This document shows positions 51,701 through 60,719 of a stretch of DNA of 64,000 nt, one piece after another. Source of the DNA: Hymenobacter montanus (GTDB lineage Bacteria; Bacteroidota; Bacteroidia; Cytophagales; Hymenobacteraceae); assembly GCF_014699115.1 (NCBI RefSeq), contig NZ_JACXAD010000001.1:62001-126000 (forward strand). Direction: 5' to 3'. The position numbers and the translations under genes are program-made. How positions within the stretch are numbered: the first letter of the stretch is position 1; every line of letters begins with the position of its first letter. A model generated the notes under the pieces. The model saw nothing but the letters and a program-made list of their open reading frames with translations. It was not told where the DNA came from and did no database searches.

Positions 51701-52356
51701 CCTTCTGGGACTATGAGCACCTGGTGCTGGAAGCCTTTCCGCAGCTGTACCAGGTGAAATGCCTCAACCATACGCACTACGAGCCCAGCGCCGATGGGGC
51801 GGGCATCTACCGAGAGCTGGCGCCCGGCCACGTCACCCTGGTGGCCATCCCCAGCCAGCAGTTCCGCAACCCGCGCACACCCCTGCAACCTTACACCAGC
51901 CTGGGGCTGCTGCAGGAAATTGCCGACTTCCTACAGCCCCGCTTATCCTGCTTCGTGAAGCTGCACGTGCGAAACCCCGAGTTCGAAGAAGTAAGCGTCC
52001 GGTTCCGGGTGCGGCTGCGCGAGGGGTTCGACGAAACATTCTCGCTCACTCAGCTGCAGCAGGCCCTTACGCGCTTTTTATCGCCGTGGGCCTTCGCCAA
52101 CGGAACCGGCCCCTCGTTCGGGGGTAAAATCTACAAATCGGTGCTGATAAACTTCGTCGAAGACCAGCCCAGCGTCGATTACGTCACGGACTTCCAGCTT
52201 TTTCACCCCGCCTCCGGCCCCGGCGACCGAGCCGAAGTGGTGGCGTCCAAGGCCATATCTATTCTGGTGTCGGTGCCGGCCCGGCAGCATAGCATCCTGG
52301 TAATCAACCCAGCGGAGGAAGAAGCGCCCCGCGAACAATGCCCCTGCCAAGCATGA
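48712..52356 (+). CDS. Large baseplate protein (Afp11/gpJ-like)
   Basis: 1214 residues, cytosolic. The C-terminal half carries the baseplate J-like features: SFGGRGGEAPAAFYTRVSERLRHKDRAVAFWDYEHLVLEAFPQLYQVKC, GHVTLVAIPSQ and FLSPWAF, as in Afp11-type proteins. The N-terminal half is long and poorly conserved, probably forming baseplate arms. The stop overlaps the next start (ATGA). It is part of the wedge together with the gp25-like protein and the following gene product. Confidence 0.88.
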   Translation: MASDCTQNTDPLKLVREGTSQPQRMLAALDPASAPVNERTPAHGMVFAQAYARYLRYDAGTGQPPSAGETWEKFFADDVSVQLALAAVQDVEQYKIRNTEAFGFLNNLDHQSDAPALKRQLSYLFSAVGTLATRLDALQATLPTDIGLKGLLLNLIQSQLATGLGRLIAYHKGATALNLLDEAAIPAEISILGGPVVSFQQVRSAGLSRAWLPTGAAGWASYEAGLAEDRAVYGTGSDFERINRLATHNLFTTVFDQFLKVYARVAAEGRAALEASLSNWDGHEPHYALFLAFLRLREYARQETNTLTQRHLDFYYRDILRLREKPAEPSHAHLLLELARHVEAHLLKKGELFKAGKDALGRDAFFASDQNLVANSARVAALKTVYRHGSEPPGSGWLDGPDPAGRFYAAPIANSEDGRGAELSSTPGSWHPFHHKVYVDGKLVGIDMPTAEVGFAVASHYLWLAEGDRTITLDFAAGGYFPDLATDVVCAMTGATGWFEKPATKFRTEAGYLRLTLALTGADPAVVAYNPKTHGYTFATDLPLLLVKLRQQPTRYRYSQLQDAQLTEIKLQVTVRGLRSLAVANDFGVVDTAKPFQPFGASPGAGSTLIIGSVEAFQKSLTRASVDVTWQSAPAPYKTSPAVAVDFLVAGKWADSGARMVLQATTFELAGLNGTVVDRPNPRPTEAYHTGSRQSFARLRLTGDFGQSQFQRDLLAYVKTPPPVVGTPPVPPAGPFMSALALNYEATQLIALNSADAGQFEQRAGRFFHLAPFGQAEQHPYLQTNPGTLPLLPRFRHRNTADPKLPANQPVEHEAEFYIGLASLAPPQNLALLFQVADGTADPRTQKPVPHLHWSYLRRNEWVAFSREAVDDTTGELTRSGIVTLAIPRDATADNTLLPGGLHWLRVAVAEKSEAVCQLLLVATQAVRVTFADRGNDPAFPAQSTPAGTITKLAQPAAAIKKVAQPFDSFGGRGGEAPAAFYTRVSERLRHKDRAVAFWDYEHLVLEAFPQLYQVKCLNHTHYEPSADGAGIYRELAPGHVTLVAIPSQQFRNPRTPLQPYTSLGLLQEIADFLQPRLSCFVKLHVRNPEFEEVSVRFRVRLREGFDETFSLTQLQQALTRFLSPWAFANGTGPSFGGKIYKSVLINFVEDQPSVDYVTDFQLFHPASGPGDRAEVVASKAISILVSVPARQHSILVINPAEEEAPREQCPCQA

Positions 52357-55300
52357 GCCCCCCACCCGTTGTCCTGCTGAAACAGCCCGCGCTGAAGCCC
52401 GCCGAAGACTTCTACCGTCTCCGGCGGGAGGGCATTGCCTTTATCGAGCAGATGGGCAGCCGCTGGTGGACCGACTACAATGCCCACGACCCGGGCATCA
52501 CCATTCTCGATGCGCTCTGCTACGCCATTACCGACCTGGCTTACCGCCTCGGGTGGGACATCAAGGACTTGCTGGCCCCGGCCGAGCCGCCCGCCGACCC
52601 CGCCCAGCCATTCCCGCACCAGCCGTTCTTCACGGCCCGCGATATTCTGACCGTCAACCCCGTTACCCCCGAGGACTTCCGCCGCCTGCTCATCGACCTC
52701 GACCGGGTGCGCAATGCCTGGGTATTTGGCAAGGCTTGCGGCTGCGACCTGCCGTATTACGCCTGGTGCGAAAACGAGGAGCTGAAGTTCTCTTTTCGCA
52801 AGCCAACCAACCCCAACCTGCAGCCCCGGGCCGTGGAGCCCCTGGGCCTCTACGAAATCCGGGTGGAGCTGGAAGCTGACCCGGACCTGGGGGACTTGAA
52901 CGACCGCAAAATCGAGCAGACGTACACCGTCTTCGACGCGGACGGCCAGCCCCACCCCGTTACGGTGGAGCTGCGGTTCCCGGAGTGGGGCCTGGAGCGA
53001 GGAATCGAGTGGAACTTGTTCCTGCAGAGCGAGGACGCTTTTACCAACCGAAACGGGGCCTCCTTCAACCTGAAGCTGAAAAAGCTTAACCGCACCAGCG
53101 ACCCAGCCAATCTGACCGAGCTGGGAACCCCGGAGCTCCGGCGCAACTGGAATAACCTGTTTTACGCCGGCTATGAGCTGGAGCTGCTGCCCGGGGGCCA
53201 GAAGCTAACGATTGACAACGTTACCCTGCGCTTTTTCGGCAGCGCCGCGGCCAAGGACCTGACAGTGGTCAAGCCAGATGCCGACCCGAAAACCCTTAGC
53301 CTGAACGAGCTGCTGGGCGACGCCACCGCGGCCGGACCCGTGCAGCGCTACCGGCGCAAGCAACTGCGGGTGGAAGCCGCCGTGCAGCAGGCCAAAGACG
53401 CCCTGCACGGGCACCGCAACCTGGCCGAAGACTACTGCCGCGTAGGCCGGGTCGAAGTGGAGGATGTGGCCGTCTGCGCCGACGTAGAGGTAGCCACCGA
53501 CGCCGACATCGAGCGGGTGCAGGCCCGCATCTGGTTTGAAATTGAGCAGTATTTCAACCCGCCCGTGCCGTTCTACTCCCTGCCGGAGCTGCTGGCCGCG
53601 AACGTGCCGGTGGAGGAAATCTTCAATGGCCCGGAGCTGGCCAACGGCTTCATCAAGGCCGACGAGTTGGCCGCAGCCGGGCTGAAAAGCGTGCTGCGGG
53701 TTTCCGACCTCATCAACCGGCTCATGGACATTGAAGGCGTGGTGGCCGTCAACAACTTGCTGCTATCCAAGTACGACGCGGCCGGCCGGCTCATCAAGGG
53801 GGCGGCCGACCCTACCTGGAACAACGGCACCCCCGTATTCGATGCGGCCAAGGGCAGCGCGGCCTGGCTGCTTTTTGTGAGCAACCTGCACCAACCCCGG
53901 CTGCACTACCACTTATCGCGCTTCCTGTTTTATAAAAACGGCCTGCCGTTTTTGCCGCGTCCGTCCGAGGCCCGGGCGACCCTCACCCAACTGCGGGGGG
54001 AGGCCGAGCGGGCCAAGGTCGCGCACGCGCCCACCGACCTACCCGTGCCGCAAGGCACGTTCCGCCAGCCCGACGACTACTCGCCGTTGCAAGCCAGCCT
54101 GCCCCGCACGTATGGCATCGGACCGGAAGGGCTGCCCTCCACGGCCTCCCCGCGGCGACGCGCCCAGGCCCGGCAGCTAAAAGCCTATCTGCTGGTGTTT
54201 GAGCAATTGCTGGGCAATGCCTTCGCGCAGGTGGCGCACACGGCCGACCTATTCTCGCTCGACCCCACCATTTCGCGGACCTACTTCAGCCGGGAGTTCA
54301 GTGAAGCAACGCTCGAAGGCTACGACGAACTGGTGAACGGGCTGCCCCCAGCGGCGCTGGCCAACCTGACGGAGACGCCGACCGAGTTCCTGGAGCGTCG
54401 CAACCGCTTTCTCGACCACTTGCTGGCCCGTTTCGGCGAGTCGTTCAGCGACTATGCCCTGCTGCTCACCAACCTGGAAGGCCGGCAGGTAGGGTTGCAG
54501 CAACTGGTTGCCGACAAGATTGCCTTTCTCAAGGCTTACCCGGTTATCAGCCACGACCGGGGCAAGGCCTTTAACTACGCCAAAAATCCGGGTAATGCCG
54601 CCAATGTTCCGGGGCTGAAGCGCCGCGTGAGCTTGCTGCTGGGGTTTGCGCCGGGCAGCGACCTGAACCGGTTTATCGTGGTGGAGCACCTGCTGCTGCG
54701 GCCTAAGTTTCCCGGCGACGCCCTGTTTCCGGCCTGCGCTAATGGCGGCGGCTGCGCTCCCTGCGGCGACGAGGACCTGTACTCGTTCCGGCTGACCTTC
54801 GTGATGGCGGGCTGGGCGCCGCCGTTCAGCGAGAACCTGGACCTGCGCGGCTTTGCGGACCGCACCATCCGGCAGGAAACGCCCGCCCACCTGCTGGCTA
54901 AAATCTGCTGGGTGGGCAACGACGGCTTCGTCGAGAACCCCTGCGACCCGGTGGTGGGTGAGCTGGCCGATTTACTGGCGGCCAAAGGCCGGACGGCCAA
55001 CGGCCAACGGCCCACCCCGGACCAGGCCTGCGCCTGCGCCCTGGCTATCTACACCGCGTTCAGCACCGCCTTTAGGGCCTGGTACGCCGACAAAACGCTA
55101 GTCTACAACCAATCCGACGCCCTGCTAAAGGCCCTGGAAAACGAATTCACCCAGAGAATATCTCCCGCCAGCCTGAGCTGCGCCACCGTGCTCGATCCGA
55201 GCTTGTGGACGGCTATTCTGCGAATGCAGGTAAAGCACTTCCACCACATTGCCCTGTACGGGTGGCAGTTCGAGCGCTTCGAGAGTGCTTGGCGGGCCTG

Positions 55301-56093
55301 GCTGACGGCCAACGCCGCCTTCGACTGGACGGCGGAACGGCTGGCCGAGCGCGTGGAGGCCATTTTGCTGCGCAACCTGCTACCCAGCCCCGCGGCGGCC
55401 AACGTCCAGGCGGAGCTGTGCCGCCGTGCCACCGCCATTCTCACGCGGTACGGCGCGGACTTCGCCGACTGGCTGGATGCCAACCTGACGGCGGGGCGCC
55501 TGATTACTAACCTTACTCCCTTCGCGCCCCAACCCGTGGTACTGGCTCCGGGCCTCGCGTTCGGGCCCAACACTACCGCGGCCCTCGAAACCTTGCTCCG
55601 GAACCGTTACGCGGCCTACACCGAGGTATCGTACCGCCTGCGGGTGGTGGTAAGCTTGCTCAGCAAGCTGCGCAACACCTACCCCGGCGCCACGCTGCAC
55701 GACTGCGACGACGGCAGCGACCAGAACCCCGTGCGGCTGGGTAGCACGGCGCTCGGCAATTACCCGCTGCGGCGGCAGATTACGCCCCCGGCCGCGGGCC
55801 GGGCGGCCGAAGCGCTGCCCGACCCGGACCGCCCGCTGGTGCCCAAAGGCCCGCCCGTGCCCGAAAGCCTGGTCTCGCCTGACAGCTCGGTCGTACTTGC
55901 AAGCTCGTCCGCGCCCGAAAGCCTGGTCTCGCCTGAAAGCTCGTCTGCGCCCGAAAGCCCGTCCTTGCCCGAAGGCCCGTCCGTGGCCGAAAGTCCATCC
56001 GTGGCCGAGAGCCCGATCTCACAGGCTCCTCCGGATCCCCCCCAGATTTCCGCGCCTGCTAAACCCCGCAAGCCCCGGCCCCGCAAATCCTGA
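52353..56093 (+). CDS. Large baseplate protein (Afp12-like)
   Basis: 1246 residues from the ATG that overlaps the preceding stop; an ATG 15 bases earlier is also possible. The N terminus has the eCIS baseplate signature WTDYNAHDPGITILDALCYAITDLAYR. A Cys-rich patch occurs near 800 (CANGGGCAPCGDED), possibly metal-binding. The last 70 residues are repetitive Pro/Glu/Ser (PESLVSPDSS, ESPSVAESP) before a basic KPRKPRPRKS tail. It should form the second wedge or periphery component. Confidence 0.82.
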   Translation: MSPPPVVLLKQPALKPAEDFYRLRREGIAFIEQMGSRWWTDYNAHDPGITILDALCYAITDLAYRLGWDIKDLLAPAEPPADPAQPFPHQPFFTARDILTVNPVTPEDFRRLLIDLDRVRNAWVFGKACGCDLPYYAWCENEELKFSFRKPTNPNLQPRAVEPLGLYEIRVELEADPDLGDLNDRKIEQTYTVFDADGQPHPVTVELRFPEWGLERGIEWNLFLQSEDAFTNRNGASFNLKLKKLNRTSDPANLTELGTPELRRNWNNLFYAGYELELLPGGQKLTIDNVTLRFFGSAAAKDLTVVKPDADPKTLSLNELLGDATAAGPVQRYRRKQLRVEAAVQQAKDALHGHRNLAEDYCRVGRVEVEDVAVCADVEVATDADIERVQARIWFEIEQYFNPPVPFYSLPELLAANVPVEEIFNGPELANGFIKADELAAAGLKSVLRVSDLINRLMDIEGVVAVNNLLLSKYDAAGRLIKGAADPTWNNGTPVFDAAKGSAAWLLFVSNLHQPRLHYHLSRFLFYKNGLPFLPRPSEARATLTQLRGEAERAKVAHAPTDLPVPQGTFRQPDDYSPLQASLPRTYGIGPEGLPSTASPRRRAQARQLKAYLLVFEQLLGNAFAQVAHTADLFSLDPTISRTYFSREFSEATLEGYDELVNGLPPAALANLTETPTEFLERRNRFLDHLLARFGESFSDYALLLTNLEGRQVGLQQLVADKIAFLKAYPVISHDRGKAFNYAKNPGNAANVPGLKRRVSLLLGFAPGSDLNRFIVVEHLLLRPKFPGDALFPACANGGGCAPCGDEDLYSFRLTFVMAGWAPPFSENLDLRGFADRTIRQETPAHLLAKICWVGNDGFVENPCDPVVGELADLLAAKGRTANGQRPTPDQACACALAIYTAFSTAFRAWYADKTLVYNQSDALLKALENEFTQRISPASLSCATVLDPSLWTAILRMQVKHFHHIALYGWQFERFESAWRAWLTANAAFDWTAERLAERVEAILLRNLLPSPAAANVQAELCRRATAILTRYGADFADWLDANLTAGRLITNLTPFAPQPVVLAPGLAFGPNTTAALETLLRNRYAAYTEVSYRLRVVVSLLSKLRNTYPGATLHDCDDGSDQNPVRLGSTALGNYPLRRQITPPAAGRAAEALPDPDRPLVPKGPPVPESLVSPDSSVVLASSSAPESLVSPESSSAPESPSLPEGPSVAESPSVAESPISQAPPDPPQISAPAKPRKPRPRKS
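55857..56025 (+). repeat. In-gene tandem repeats encoding Pro-Glu-Ser tail
   Basis: Two copies of a roughly 33-bp unit (cccgaaagcctggtctcgcc core) lie 57 bp apart, followed by shorter cccgaaagcccg and gtggccgaaagtcc units. All keep the reading frame, so length changes would alter the protein tail by whole residues. Confidence 0.7.
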
Positions 56094-56129
56094 TTCGTCT
56101 TTACAACTGCTTGAAACCCGCCACCCGCT

Positions 56130-59100
56130 ATGCAAGCGCTACAAGATCATTACCCCGTCTTTGAGGCCAACCAGGTGCTCACCAACGCTCACCTGAACCA
56201 AATTTTCGACTATTTGGACGAGCAGCAGCGGCTGACCCGGGCCAACCTCATTGGCATTGGCATTGTGTGCGGGCTCGAGTTGCGGGTGGAAACCCAAGCC
56301 GCCGCGACCATCATTCACCTCAGCAAAGGCTGCGGCGTAACGTCGGAGGGCTACCTGCTGCTGGAGCCGGAAGACGTGACCCTGGTGAGCTACCGGGAAA
56401 ATTTCAGGGTGCCGCCCGATCCGGGCTACGCGCCGTTTCTCAACCCGGCTACGCAGGCACAGTATCCGCTGTGGGAGCTGTTCCCGGCGGGCGAGCCGAA
56501 CACCAGCCCCCTGGCCAGCCCCGGTAATTTTCTGGCTGACAAAGTCCTGCTGCTTTTCCTGGAGTTAAAAAAGGAGGACTTGCGCAATTGCAGCCCCGTG
56601 AACTGCGACGACAAGGGCGCCTCCGTGACCACGACCGTGCGGCGGCTGCTGGTGACGGTGGCCGACCTGGCCAGGATAGTAGCCGCGGCTCACCAGCTCG
56701 GCCGCAACCTGACCGGGGCCGACCTTGAAACGGCCCTGCTGGCGCGCCTCAACCTGCCCGACCTGCGCCTGCCCCGCTACGACGTGCCCAACACCTACCC
56801 CGTGACTTCGGAGGAAGTGCTGGGCGGATTCCACGCAGCTTTCTATGAAAACCGGCTGGTGCAGCATACGGCCGACGCCCTAACGGCCGCCTACCAGGCG
56901 TTTAAGCCCGTGGTGGAGACGCTCTACGCTACTAATCCATTTGCCGACTTCGTCGCCCGGTTTGGTTTTCTGGATGCCGCCCCCACCACCACCGCCCAGG
57001 TGCGCTTCCTGCAGTACTACTACGACTTTTTTGGTGACCTGCTGCAGGCCTACGAGGAGTTTCGCTGGAAGGGAGCCGAGCTGCTGTGCGCCTGCTGTCC
57101 GGACGAGAGCCTGTTTCCGCGCCACCTCATGGTGGGCGCGCTGGTGCCGCAATTGGTCCCTGATCCGACCATCTACCGGCAGCGGTTTTTGGGTTCGGCA
57201 GCCGTGAGCGACTGCGAAGAGCACACGACGGAAGCGGCGCAGCTGTTTCGACGGCTGGTGGAGATGATAGCCCGGTTTACGCACCCCCCCCCGCTCACCC
57301 CCGCCAACGTGGCCGACGAGCAGATCCGCATCGTACCCAGCAAGCTGGCCGACGTGCCCCTGTCGGAAAAAGCCATTCCGCACTACTACCTGCAAACTGG
57401 TACGCCCCCCCTGTTCCAGCTTTGGAGCCCGCAGAAAACCCGCCGCAACCGCGCCAACCAGAACCTGAGCTACCGGGCCAACGAGTACCTGCCCACGGCA
57501 CCGGCCTTCGTCACCAACCCGTTGCGCTACGACCTGGAACCGTACAACTTCCTGTCCATCGCGGGGCACTTGGGCAAAAACTACCAAAACGCGCTGAGGG
57601 TGCTGCTGGCCCTCAAGGCCCGGCACCGGCTGCCCATTGACATCATTGCCCTGCGCACCGGCGCCTTCGACGAAAAAATGCCCCTGGACCTGAGCAAGGA
57701 GTCGGCTCACTTTCAGGATCTGGAAACGCTTTACGACACCATCCGGGAAGAGATTCTGAGCTCCCTGGCCGAAGGCGCCCGATTGTTCTACAGCGTGACG
57801 ATTCCGCGAAACACCGACCCGGAGGGCGTGGTGCAGCTGCCCCTGTTGAAGCGCTACATGCCGGGGCTCCGTTACGAAAGGGGTACGGTGGGGGCCTGGT
57901 TTGAGAGGAACCGCGCCACGCTGCTGGCCTTGCCCTACATCGACGTAGACCAGGCCCGCGTGAGCGATAACACCATCTGGACGGTCTTCTGCCTGCTTTT
58001 TCAGCACGCGGCGGCCCCGCCCAACGAGTTTTATCCGCACGTGGTCGCGGTGTACTACTTCTCGAAGCTGGCGGAGTTGCTGCCCGCCAGCCTGAGTGCC
58101 GTGGGCTTTGAGAACTTAGAGAATAGATATGAGGACCTGCTGGCGCTGGCGCGCTATTTCCGGAGCGAGGCCGTCGAGAACTTCCCGACGGATCTGGCCA
58201 AGTTCCTGCCCCAGGAAGAGGTAATTGACCATTTCGACCAGGTGCTGTACTCCAGCCGGCTGGAGCCGCTGCGGGCCGTGCGCGACGAATACAAGCGCCG
58301 GCTGCGCGAGGTGAAGCAGCAACAGTTTCTGGGATATTTCCTGCGCGACAACCCCGGCATTCAGCACAAGGCAGGCGTACCGATGGGCGGCACGTTCATC
58401 CTGGTTTACCACGACGACCCAGACCCAGTGCCTTTGTTTAACCTGAGTGAGGCCACTCGGTTCACCTCGAACTCGGATCAACTCTTCACCCAATCCCAAA
58501 TCAATCTGTCAGCTACGGCACTGGAATTCAGCCAGCCAGCTCCGGCGACGGCAACCAGTCGGCTAGCTTCGGCGGCGGAATTCAGCCAGCCAGCTTCCGC
58601 GACGGAAATCATCCAGCCAGCGGCGGCGGAAATTAGTCGGCCAGCTCCGGCGGCGGGAATCGGTGAGACGGTCTCGGATTCGGAAATCAATCAGCTAGCT
58701 CCGGGGGCGGAAATTAACCAGCCCGTCCAGGTGACGCTCGGCACGGAGGCTTTATTCGCCGCTTTGAAACGCATCAGCACCAATGCCGCCTTCCGGGTTG
58801 ACCCCGACGTTCGCCTGGTACTGAGCACGCTCACCGGCGCCGCGCCCGACCTGCGGGCGGTACTGCCCGGCAAAGGCGGCGAAGACGCGGCAAAAATCAT
58901 CAGGGAAACGGTCGACGGATTGGCGGACGGCACCGTCATTGCCGACTTCTACCTACCGTACCTCTTCCGGGCCGAGGGGGGCGTGCAGTTCGTGCTGCCT
59001 AAGTCACCGCCCACGTTCACGGTGGCGGTGGGCTGCTCCAACGCCGACCAGCGGGCCGAAGTGACCCTCACCCCCGAGGGCGGCATGTCGCCTTACAGCT

Positions 59101-60719
59101 ACAAGGTGGACGGGGGAGAATTCCAGCCGCTAAGAGGGTCGTTCCTGCTGGCTGCCGGCCGCCACCAGTTGGTAATCCGGGATGCCGAGGCCCGCGAGTC
59201 GGCCCCGCAACCAGTGGTAGTAGCCGCGACGCTGGCCCTGCTCGAGCCCCGCTACGAGTGCGTGGCCAACCGTAACGAATACGTGGTGACCGCCCAAATC
59301 AGCGGCGGCACGGCCCCCTACACCGCCAGCCGGGGCACCGTGACCGAGAGTCGCTACGTGAGCGACACCCTGCCGGGCAATCAGGATGTGGCCGTCACCA
59401 TCACCGATAGCCGCCAGTGCCTCCTCACTCAGACCTTCAACCATTCCTGCCTGCCCCCGCTCGCCTTCACCACGCAAGTGGGCTGCACTACGGCGAACCA
59501 GGTGGCCCCGGTGGCAATCCGGCCAACCGGCGGCCGGGCCCCGTATATGGTGCGGGTCGGGTCGGCTACCGCTAGCTTCCAGCCGGTCACCGACGCGTTC
59601 TCCCTGCCCGTTGGGACCCACACGGTGGTGGTCCGCGATTCGGAGGGCGCCGTCACGACGCCGCAAACCGTGGTAGTGCTGCCGCCGCTCGTGCTCACGG
59701 CCACCGCGTTTGAGTGTCAGGGCACCCAAACCTACCGGGCGACCATTGAGATCCGGGGTGGGCTGCCGCCCTACACGTTCAATGGCCAGCGACTTACCTC
59801 AAATGTCCTGACAACCGAGCCGACGCCTAGCGGCCGGCCGGTCCGCGTCGAAGTGACGGACCAGAACAACTGCTCCGCCCAGCTGGAGGTCACCCACACC
59901 TGCGCGCAGGCCTCCGCCTCCGCCCTGCCCTGCGACGGGGTTTCGCGCAGCAACGCCTACCGCCTGTGGGTGCAGCCGTCCCCCAAAGACAACGCCTTCC
60001 GAGTGTACGACCCCGGCGGAGAAAGCTTAGCTTTCCGCTATAAAGGAACCGATTTCTCCCTGCCGCTGAGCCTGGTGAACATGTCAAACACGAAGCTGAG
60101 CCGGGAATTCGATACTACCGTTGCCGCCACGATAGAAAAGCTAAACAAGGCCATTGCCGACAAGATTGGCAGCGGCTTGGTGAAGCTGAACTACCAGCGT
60201 GGGGATAACGACCCGTTCGCGCTACTACGCATCGAGCACTTTGTCTGCGAAACGTTCAGCCTCTCCTTCGACTATTCAGTGGGCACGCCGGAACCGGTGC
60301 AACGGCTGAACGTGCAGTACACGAACGAGAACGACGCAAGCGGCGCACCTTTTGATGGCGTCGTGTTCCTGGACCGCAGCACGGATAACCAACGGACCTC
60401 ACTGCCGGCTTTCGATGGTGCCGAGATCAACCAAACCAACGGCTCTACCAGGCGCCTGTGCGAATTACCTAAAATTGAGTTGAGGACCGAGCAGGGCAGT
60501 TTTCCGCAGTTTTCCGGCACCGTGACCAACATCCCCGAGCGGGAAGTCAGCACCTGGATATGGGAATTCCCGGGCCTCACGCCCAATGGGACGGTGTTCC
60601 TGGGCAAGAGGGTATCGCCATCGTTGAGCCAGCGTACCGGGCGCGGCCGGCTCACCGTCATCACCACGGCAGGCTGCTTCGGCACCGTGGAGTTTGACTA
60701 CGACTTTGGGAACCGATGA
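56130..60719 (+). CDS. Giant eCIS-associated protein with SprB-like repeats (putative tail appendage/fibre)
   Basis: 1529 residues without signal peptide. The N-terminal 770 residues start VFEANQVLTNAHLNQIFDYLDEQQRLTRANLIGIGIVCGLEL, a pattern I associate with eCIS clusters of Bacteroidota. Residues about 790-868 are a low-complexity stretch of EFSQPA/AEINQPA units. About 959-1267 hold four beta modules alternating between SprB-type repeats (VGCTTANQVAPVAIRPTGGRAPYM ... LPVGTHTVVVRDSEG) and related Cys-containing units (GTAPYTASRG). A C-terminal PKD-like segment ends the protein. SprB repeats occur in gliding adhesins, so a surface-binding role at the tail periphery is inferred. The stop overlaps the next start (ATGA). 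Confidence 0.72.
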   Translation: MQALQDHYPVFEANQVLTNAHLNQIFDYLDEQQRLTRANLIGIGIVCGLELRVETQAAATIIHLSKGCGVTSEGYLLLEPEDVTLVSYRENFRVPPDPGYAPFLNPATQAQYPLWELFPAGEPNTSPLASPGNFLADKVLLLFLELKKEDLRNCSPVNCDDKGASVTTTVRRLLVTVADLARIVAAAHQLGRNLTGADLETALLARLNLPDLRLPRYDVPNTYPVTSEEVLGGFHAAFYENRLVQHTADALTAAYQAFKPVVETLYATNPFADFVARFGFLDAAPTTTAQVRFLQYYYDFFGDLLQAYEEFRWKGAELLCACCPDESLFPRHLMVGALVPQLVPDPTIYRQRFLGSAAVSDCEEHTTEAAQLFRRLVEMIARFTHPPPLTPANVADEQIRIVPSKLADVPLSEKAIPHYYLQTGTPPLFQLWSPQKTRRNRANQNLSYRANEYLPTAPAFVTNPLRYDLEPYNFLSIAGHLGKNYQNALRVLLALKARHRLPIDIIALRTGAFDEKMPLDLSKESAHFQDLETLYDTIREEILSSLAEGARLFYSVTIPRNTDPEGVVQLPLLKRYMPGLRYERGTVGAWFERNRATLLALPYIDVDQARVSDNTIWTVFCLLFQHAAAPPNEFYPHVVAVYYFSKLAELLPASLSAVGFENLENRYEDLLALARYFRSEAVENFPTDLAKFLPQEEVIDHFDQVLYSSRLEPLRAVRDEYKRRLREVKQQQFLGYFLRDNPGIQHKAGVPMGGTFILVYHDDPDPVPLFNLSEATRFTSNSDQLFTQSQINLSATALEFSQPAPATATSRLASAAEFSQPASATEIIQPAAAEISRPAPAAGIGETVSDSEINQLAPGAEINQPVQVTLGTEALFAALKRISTNAAFRVDPDVRLVLSTLTGAAPDLRAVLPGKGGEDAAKIIRETVDGLADGTVIADFYLPYLFRAEGGVQFVLPKSPPTFTVAVGCSNADQRAEVTLTPEGGMSPYSYKVDGGEFQPLRGSFLLAAGRHQLVIRDAEARESAPQPVVVAATLALLEPRYECVANRNEYVVTAQISGGTAPYTASRGTVTESRYVSDTLPGNQDVAVTITDSRQCLLTQTFNHSCLPPLAFTTQVGCTTANQVAPVAIRPTGGRAPYMVRVGSATASFQPVTDAFSLPVGTHTVVVRDSEGAVTTPQTVVVLPPLVLTATAFECQGTQTYRATIEIRGGLPPYTFNGQRLTSNVLTTEPTPSGRPVRVEVTDQNNCSAQLEVTHTCAQASASALPCDGVSRSNAYRLWVQPSPKDNAFRVYDPGGESLAFRYKGTDFSLPLSLVNMSNTKLSREFDTTVAATIEKLNKAIADKIGSGLVKLNYQRGDNDPFALLRIEHFVCETFSLSFDYSVGTPEPVQRLNVQYTNENDASGAPFDGVVFLDRSTDNQRTSLPAFDGAEINQTNGSTRRLCELPKIELRTEQGSFPQFSGTVTNIPEREVSTWIWEFPGLTPNGTVFLGKRVSPSLSQRTGRGRLTVITTAGCFGTVEFDYDFGNR
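58520..58735 (+). repeat. In-gene degenerate tandem repeats
   Basis: Degenerate units of about 30-36 bp with cores gaattcagccagccagct and ggaaatta-ccagcc repeat six to seven times in frame between the N-terminal domain and the SprB-like region. They look like a flexible linker of adjustable length. Confidence 0.7.

Noticed and set aside
55850..56030. Possible CRISPR-like spacing of repeats
   Set aside because: The units are in-frame protein repeats of unequal spacing inside a baseplate gene, without unique spacers.
56880..58040. Reverse-strand frame of 386 codons opposite the giant eCIS protein
   Set aside because: Shadow frame; composition is a mirror of the real gene.
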